64,000 nt of DNA from Hemerocallis citrina (taxonomy: Eukaryota > Streptophyta > Magnoliopsida > Asparagales > Asphodelaceae). Shown in pieces: positions 57,648 to 64,000 of the stretch. Below the pieces are notes generated by a model that was not told the origin of the DNA, ran no database searches, and saw only the letters and a list, made by a program, of their open reading frames with translations. A program made the translations under genes and the position numbers. The first letter of the stretch is position 1. Each line of letters starts with the position of its first letter. The stretch is taken from positions 143,397,697 through 143,461,696 of the forward strand of contig CM030360.1 of NCBI GenBank assembly GCA_017893485.1, in the 5' to 3' direction.

Positions 57648-58520
57648 TAGGGGTGGGCTCGGTATGGTACCGGACTTTTTGACATTGTACCATTACCATA
57701 CCAAACTAGTTTAGTTTGAAAATGTGCAAACTGTTACCAACCAAAAAGTTTGGTATACCGAAACTTCGGTATACCGACTACTTCGGTTAGTACGGTTCGG
57801 TATTGGTGTTATACCAAATATGACCCAATAAATACCTTAGCAAATATTAGTACCAATAAAAATAACAAGTTAACAATATCACACAACTACCGAAACAAAA
57901 ACAGAATAGACCACAAATCCATTTTCATTCTAAGAGCAAGCAGGGAACAATAGCATAAGCATAAACTTCATAAAAGTTGCAGATTTTGGGGAAGATGGAC
58001 CAAAAACAGTGAGAGAGGCTGTAGTTCATGTTTATTTTTTGTCAGATAATGGGACTTTATTATATAGGTTATATTAAGTTTGCTTACATGTACCTGGTTG
58101 GTTATTGCTTGCTATGTAAAACAGTTTGGTTCTAAATGTCAGTATAAAACTGATTCAAATGCAGTTATCAATTTTTTGTTAATAAATTTTTTAAGAACTG
58201 GCATCATTTATTTGTTATGTTGGTATTGCGCCACTGTTTTTGGCTAACTATTAATACACCATGGTTTTTGGCTAACTAATACGGCCATATTTGAGGGTTA
58301 TAGCAATGTTTTTGGCCTATTTTCAGTAATTAATTTTATTCGGTACGGTACGGTAAAATACCGACTGAACCATATTCATACCGAAACCGAACCAGATTTT
58401 AGAACTCGGTACGGTTATACCGTACCATACTTTTGGTAACCGAATTTTTCGGTACCGAATCGATTGGTTCGGTTGGAAAACCGATCGGTTGGCTCATTTC
58501 GGTATGATCGGCCACCCCTA
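57648..58520. mobile_element. hAT-type MITE in the LARD LTR
   Basis: TAGGGGTGG at both ends in inverted orientation, with a perfect 8-bp TSD GTAAATTC (57640-57647 and 58521-58528). Both subterminal parts are crowded with GGTATACCG, CGGTAC and GGTACCG motifs. There is no transposase, so it must be moved by an enzyme from elsewhere. 873 bp. Confidence 0.92.
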
Positions 58521-59773
58521 GTAAATTCTATCATGAATCAACCTACACAATTCAACAAGCTTGAGCCAACACACATGGTATAAACATACAATAACATTTT
58601 ATAACATTTTAACTTTAAAATGCATGGCAAATTACTCTCATATTGCATTTTCCTCCCTCTATTCGTCTAGTCTTTAATGCAATTAATATTCAATCTAATT
58701 TATCAATTATATTCTAGAAAACACAAGGCATTTATCTATCAATTTCATTCATTAAAATAACTAATTTAGAAATCAAGAGACACCCACCTAAAATATAGAA
58801 TTTCCAGTGGTAGAAACTCCAAAAATCAACCCCAATTCCTCCTCGAAAACTGAGCCTATTGGAAACCGAAACTCACAGCACCCTTCGGTCTTTCTTTGTT
58901 TTTGTTTCTTTTCTGTTTTTTTTTTTTGGGGGGGGGGGGGGGGGGGGCAGGGCGTGGTTATTAATATGATTAATTAATGGGTATTTAATTAACTAACCAC
59001 TAATCCTACTTAACTACCCACTAAACCACCAACTCAACTCACCCACTCTCTCAACCCTAAAGGTGCAGCCAACAACTTCTTCTAGTGCACAAACACGTGC
59101 ATGCGCACCCTATGTGCACAATACTTCTCATATAAATTTTATTATTAATTGTTATCAAATTAGATGTAGGTGTATGTTACACATGACAAGTGTACTAGAT
59201 TTAAATGTTCATTTATATGTAGAATTAATCATGGGCTTTTGAATTTGTAATTAATATTTAGTGGGCTACAAAATAAATTTAGGCCTACTGAATTTAATAA
59301 AAACAAATCAAAAAATTTGACTAAGAAAAGTGAGATGAAAATTTCCCATGACTCAAGAAAAGTTTTAGAAATAAAATGTGCATAAAAATTTTATGTGCGA
59401 TGCACATAAAAACAAATATACAAATATGAAATAGATTTGATTAACGGGAAAATATTTATAAATAATCGGAATATAACATATGAAAAATATTTATTTTGAT
59501 AATGTTACGGATATTTCGCGTAACAGTGAAATTTACGTAATTGACACGTGTATTGAAAGCACATGAAATGTACGTGAAAAAGATTAAATAAATGTTTAAG
59601 TTGGATAAAAATAGGATAAAAATGAGTTTTGAGGAGATGAAAAATGTATAAATAATTGAAATACAGAAATACATAGTAAAATACGTTACGACTATTACAC
59701 ATAATAGTACGAAATACATGTGCGTAACACACGTGGAGCAAAATTTTCATAACTCAATTTTGCGGGAGTTACA

Positions 59774-59797
59774 CTCCCCCCCCCCCCCCCCCCCCCC
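59774..59797 (-). other. Polypurine tract of the LARD, expanded to 22 G
   Basis: On the minus strand 22 G plus AG end directly at the LTR start TGTAACTCCC. A perfect inverted repeat TTAGAACA/TGTTCTAA with a 4-base loop (59799-59818) lies on the upstream side. Confidence 0.8.
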
Positions 59798-60328
59798 GTT
59801 AGAACAGTTCTGTTCTAAGAACTTACTAGGGTAAAAGTTGTATTTCGTACACATCAAGGAAAAATATCATTATTGTATATAGAAAATTGCAAATATTTAA
59901 GAAAATAAATGTAGTATAAAAATATGTAATGTGGAAAAACCAAGCAAAATTTAAATAAGGACTATGAGTATCAAAATTAACAAGAACAAAATAAGAAAAC
60001 TAGAAAAATAGCGAAAAAGAAACGTGACCATAAAAGATAGTATTTATTGAAAAAAAATTTCATACAAAATAATAAAGTATCAGATACCAAAGAAAAATGA
60101 GAACATAAATTAAGTCATCAGTTATTAGAGAATTTGAAAAACAAAGTAGTTGAAGCGAAATAAGTAAATCATAGTAATATATAGATGCTTTGAAAATAAG
60201 TATAGTAAACAAAAGAAGGTAGTAGGAAGTAGTATGAAAAGAGTAAGAAAAATAGAAGTATGGAAATAAGTAGGAAATAAAAGAAATATAAGTGCAAAAA
60301 AAAATGAAATAGCATAGACAAATTATAA

Positions 60329-61138
60329 GAGCATCTGTAGTCGTTGAATGTAAAAATATCCATATATGGATAAATGGAAATAGGAATCCTACTTTTGCTA
60401 CACTCGTGCAAAGCTATTTTTTAGCAATCTACATTAAAATAATAAGCGACGGCACATGAAGTGTCGTCGGAGAGGAAAAAAAATAAAAATAATAATAAAT
60501 TTTGGACGGACGGCACTCGAAGTGCCGTCGGAGCGCGAAAATAAAAAAATAATTTATTTTAAAGAACGGACGGCACATGAAGTGCCGTCGGAGAAGGGGA
60601 AAAAATTAAAAAAAAAATAATTCAAACCAAAGGGACGGACGGCACTTAAGTGCCCGTCCAAGAGCAAGTTGACTTTTTTTGACATTTTCCACTTTTTCCG
60701 AAATTACAAAAACATTTCATTAATTACAAAAAATTTCAAAAAATTACAAAAACAATTCAGAAATTGCAAAAAAAATCAAAAAATTGCAAAAACATTTTCA
60801 CAAATTGCAAAAAAAATTAAAAAATACAAAACCCTCTGGACGGCACTTCAGAGGATTTGGGGAGCGATGGGATTTTTTTAATTGAAAAAAAAAAAAAATC
60901 AAAGGACGGCACATGAAATGCCGTCCGAGGGATTTGGGGGATTTTTTAATGGAAAAAAATTATAAAAAATCAAGCGACGGCACTCGAAGTGCCGTCCCTC
61001 AAATATCGATAAAAGCTATATCGATTCTCATTTATAGCAATCGACTATAGCGATTTATCGATGGATATTTGGCAAACGAGTGCAGCACGTTCGTTTGCCA
61101 AATATCTATCGATATTTGGCAAACGACTACAGATGCTC
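60329..61138. mobile_element. Harbinger/Tourist-type MITE with hairpin array
   Basis: GAGCATCTGTAGTCGTT at the left and its inverse at the right, with a 3-bp TSD TAA (60326-60328 and 61139-61141), typical of PIF/Harbinger. Inside, the motif GACGGCAC...GTGCCGTC is repeated as small hairpins starting at 60448, 60509, 60569 and 60638, near 60904 and 60976, plus a half copy near 60839. The right side has nested ATCGATA and TTTGGCAAACG inverted repeats. 810 bp, no transposase. Confidence 0.9.
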
Positions 61139-62138
61139 TAAGGCAATAGAAAATCTTGAAAATAGACGAAGAGTGTAAAAGAATATTAGGTAGCTAAAAG
61201 TAATGATAATATAGAGAGTAGTATGATAACAAGATATCGAGACATAAAATAAACTGATAAATAATTGAGAAAATCATAAAAATTTAAAAGTAGTTGGCAG
61301 TAGTTAATAAGAATTTGAAAAATTACGGATAGAGAAGTTAATTAAAGGAAAACGGAAAAAATTATTAAAATCATAAACTAAACTAGTAGTATATGTGTTA
61401 CGAGATAAAATGGAGTAGCAATTTATGAGAAAAAAGATTGAAAGTTATATGATCATGAAATTTAGTTGAAAGTATAAACAATATAAGATAAAAGTAATTC
61501 TGTATACCAAGTTAATATCATAAAATAATTCGTAAAGTAAATGCAATAACTATATATACGATTTAAAATTAAATATATATAGAATATTGGTTGGTATATA
61601 TTAAAATATTTTTAAATTGTCAAGTAGAGAAAGAAACTAGCATATAGTATTATAATTAATTGTAAAGGCAATAATATTACAAATATGAAATCTATAAGCA
61701 AACAGAGAAACAAAAGTAAAGTAACAAGACATTATTTAAATAATATATAATATTAATTGGGTTAAAATAAAATGTAGATAGTAAACGAAAGTATAAATAT
61801 ATGAGTAGCAAACATATCGAAGATAGATTAGCAATAAAATATAAAAATGGAATTGTACAAAAACACAAAATAATAAAATAATTAATAGTAACCATTAATA
61901 TAGATTGAAAAATAAATAAAATAATAACAACACATATATGATAGATGTAGAAGCAAATATAAATAGTAAGGTAATTAATTATATTTGTATAGAAGTATAT
62001 CTGTATTATAAAGTTGAAGTAGTATAGACTAAGTTGTAAAACATTATAAACTAGTACAAAAATGGAATAGTGGTAAGAGTATATATAGAAATAAAAATGG
62101 GGTTTATTAAAGTAGAAAATCTCTTTTGTTGTGGGTTC

Positions 62139-62330
62139 GCCTCGTTGGTGTCCAACTGCAGGCTTGCCTCCTTGACATCAAGTTGCAGAATTGCCTCTAC
62201 GATATCCGATTACAGTTTGCCTTCTGGACATTCCGTTACAGACCTTACCTCCTCGACATCCAGTTGCAGTTTGCCTCCATTGATGTCTAGTTGCAAATTT
62301 GCCCTCTCGACATCAGGTTGCACCAAAACG
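62139..62330. repeat. ~27-bp tandem repeat, about seven copies
   Basis: Units such as GCCTCCTTGACATCAAGTTG plus CAGAATT follow each other with irregular changes. GC content is clearly higher than in the surrounding LARD interior. Confidence 0.8.
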
Positions 62331-63261
62331 GGAGATCGAAAGATGTAATCTTCCATATGTACTTGGATATTAGATGTTTAATAAAGTACGGTGTCACGTT
62401 TTGAAATTTTTGATATAAAAATAGATGTAAAGTTGGGATAGTAAAAGGAGGAAATGAAATAGAAAACTACAACGATAAAATATTAAAATAAAAGGATAGA
62501 TTTTAAATATCGAATATAAGCTATATTACAAAAATAGTAGAAAGAGGATTTTTAATGTGTAGAAGTATGTCATATCTATATAAGTAAAACTTTAAAATCT
62601 TGTTAAAAATATACTGAAATGAATAAGACAATATAAAATAATGGAAAATTATAGTATCGTGAAATCAAAGTATTTGTAAAGTGAATGTAAACATACAAAA
62701 ATCAAATATTAAAATCTAAGAGAAATAATAACAAAGAAAAATGATAGTCGTATTAATAATTTAATAAGTAGTAATTCACAACTTAATAGAATACGTAAAA
62801 GTAATAGGAAAAATAAATAGGTAAAGTAAAAGCGCATAAAAGTAAGGAGAATAAAACATCAAGAAAGAAAATGAGTAAGTCGAACTTAAAAGATTAAATC
62901 TAAGGGTTGTAAATAAAATAATAAATATTAAATTGAATTAATAGTATAAGAAAATAATTCTTTGAGAAAAAAACTTAAACGTTAAAGATGAAAAGTACTA
63001 CAAGGAAAATATACGAAGAAAAATTAAGGAGAAAAGTTAGTCTATGTATAAGGTATCATGAATGTAGGTTAAACCAACCATAACACTCGTGATACCAAGG
63101 GAAAACATGATCGCATACAATCTTACATCATTGTATACGTTGAGAGTATCATGAATGCAAGTTCAATAACTTCATCAGTCATGACTCCAAACTGACACTC
63201 ACACTCTAATGTCCACCCTAATATGTGTTTTCCTTACAATTTTGTACTACTCATTGAAGTC

Positions 63262-63275
63262 GGCTCTGATACCAT
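63262..63275 (-). other. Second primer-site-like sequence
   Basis: The minus strand reads ATGGTATCAGAGCC, a full tRNA-Met-type primer site, 224 bp inside the normal one. The bases before it on the minus strand (CAGTCTACACA) could be the end of another LTR. Confidence 0.5.
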
Positions 63276-63485
63276 TCTGTGTAGACTGCGGCCTGCCACC
63301 CAGGATGGCAATGGCCACAAAGGTAAACCTCAGAGCTAGTTTTATGCCAACAGCCTCTCGACTTTTGCAACCGTATCAGTGTTTAGCCGACCTGGGCATG
63401 TCGGGGTAAGAGCCAATGCTTCACCATCAATAACACCGTGAGAACCCCTGATCATGCTTCTGACATTGCCTTCTTGTTTGACCAA

Positions 63486-63498
63486 GCTCTGATACCAC
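63486..63498 (-). other. Primer binding site of the LARD
   Basis: The minus strand reads TGGTATCAGAGCT about five bases after the LTR end (GGCGTTA, 63503). Confidence 0.8.
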
Positions 63499-63502
63499 TC
63501 TT

Positions 63503-64000
63503 TAACGCCGTGAATTCCAAACACAGGTAATTGTAGCAAAAACAGGATCTTTTACATCAAAATTCGTACAAAATTTACAGGAAATTTAAAACTTTTATTT
63601 ACAACATGTTCTTCACATCAACACAACAAAATTTAAATGAATACAATTGATATACAATAATGAAAATTCTTCAATCTTATAAAAGCTCATCATAGTGACT
63701 GTAAGTCCATGCCAAGTCCAATCCTGCAACTGGAAAATTGTGAGCACGTCAGTTTCATACAACTGACGCAATGCTACAATATAGCGAGTCTTTAATTTAG
63801 CAAACACAAACTTGAATGCAAATAAGAAAAGTTACTATCCTAATCGTGACAGTGTATGATATGACTTAATGCCTAATGCAAACATTCACACTACGATGAC
63901 ACTAATGGATACTTGTTCGGATTTGAGGCATCCCATAGTACATAGGTCCGAGGGCAAGCCCTTAACGTACTCCACAATATATGGTTCAATTCCTCGTTAT
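63503..64000 (-). repeat. 5' LTR of the LARD (partial, runs out of the window)
   Basis: Close match to 55600-56100, with the same order of motifs (ATTCCAAACACAGGTAATT; AACATGTTCTT; the shared block at 63901-64000). It continues beyond the window end. Confidence 0.88.

Larger units (their letters stand above)
55597..59773 (-). repeat. 3' LTR of the LARD
   Basis: TGACGCC...TTACA on the plus strand, 4177 bp including the hAT MITE at 57648-58520 (about 3.3 kb without it). It is related to LTR F1 (2643-6061). It contains a minisatellite of AGTCCCGGAATACATCCGCC units (56267-56470), the shared block at 55998-56097, an AT microsatellite (56949-56970) and two tRNA-like B boxes. A 20-base G run lies at 58928-58947. 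No gene. Confidence 0.85.
59798..63485 (-). other. LARD interior, non-coding
   Basis: Very AT-rich, with short phrases such as AAAATAGTA and no conserved protein. It holds the Harbinger MITE (60329-61138) and a 27-bp repeat array (62139-62330). I see nothing else in 61142-62138 or in 62331-63260. Short frames on both strands show no family likeness. Confidence 0.6.
55597..64000 (-). mobile_element. LARD-like non-autonomous LTR element (minus strand)
   Basis: Read on the minus strand: 5' LTR from beyond the window end to 63503, tRNA-Met primer site (63498-63486), about 3.7 kb of AT-rich interior without recognisable gag or pol, a polypurine tract of 22 G (59797-59774), and a 3' LTR (59773-55597). 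Long LTRs with a long non-coding interior fit the term LARD. Its right end lies outside the window, so the TSD cannot be checked; the five bases left of the LTR are GAGTC (55592-55596). Confidence 0.82.

Noticed and set aside
60448..61000. Separate foldback transposon inside the Harbinger MITE
   Set aside because: The hairpin array has no target duplication of its own and lies wholly between the MITE ends, so it was treated as part of the MITE.

Overview
The window is nuclear DNA of a flowering plant, most likely a eudicot, and consists almost entirely of transposable elements nested inside one another. The evidence is long terminal repeats (LTRs) with 5-bp target-site duplications (TSDs), primer sites that match plant initiator tRNA-Met, Ty3/gypsy domains of two plant clades (Tat, and chromovirus-like Tekay), plant hAT and Harbinger elements, and AT-rich GT-AG introns. 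I found no host gene, rRNA or intact tRNA gene. Nearly every coding region is broken by stops or frameshifts. The species cannot be named from what I see.

Layout from left to right. (1) 1-17.3 kb: a degraded Tat-clade element A with LTR, PBS, gag, protease, RT, RNase H, a second Tat-type RNase H, and integrase. It is interrupted by a minus-strand solo LTR (2643-6061) in the protease and by element B (7252-13846, TSD ATTCA) in the RT. (2) 17329-29931: element C, a Tekay-type chromovirus with TSD CAGAC. Its 5' LTR carries a small LTR-element remnant D (17794-18758). (3) 29.9-42.0 kb: the 3' side of Tat elements, with tandem repeats, several copies of an intron-containing accessory gene on the minus strand, a solo LTR of a B relative (32489-36088, TSD CCCCG), and a Tat LTR ending at 42008. 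(4) 42.0-45.0 kb: a hAT transposase pseudogene cut at the Tat LTR edge. (5) 45.7-55.6 kb: the left part of a Tat element in the opposite direction, holding a second hAT element (47321-53795, 8-bp TSD), which itself holds a solo LTR of the C family (48852-53002, TSD AGTAT). (6) 55.6 kb to the window end: a minus-strand LARD-like element with a 4.2-kb LTR and a non-coding interior. It carries a hAT MITE (57648-58520) and a Harbinger-type MITE (60329-61138).

The most unusual signals are these. The B-family LTRs carry a two-level periodic array of the palindrome CAGTCGACTG: five pairs, 20-21 bp within a pair and about 80 bp between pairs, kept in three LTR copies. A putative phase-1 intron sits at exactly the same codon position before the protease in both B and C, so splicing could decide between Gag and Gag-Pol. 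Related minus-strand LTRs carry two tRNA-like B boxes 153-154 bp apart. Three copies of the Tat accessory gene each have a CACGTG box upstream. A MITE is built from a tandem array of hairpins. Coordinates of degraded genes are approximate. TE boundaries given with a TSD were read directly base by base.
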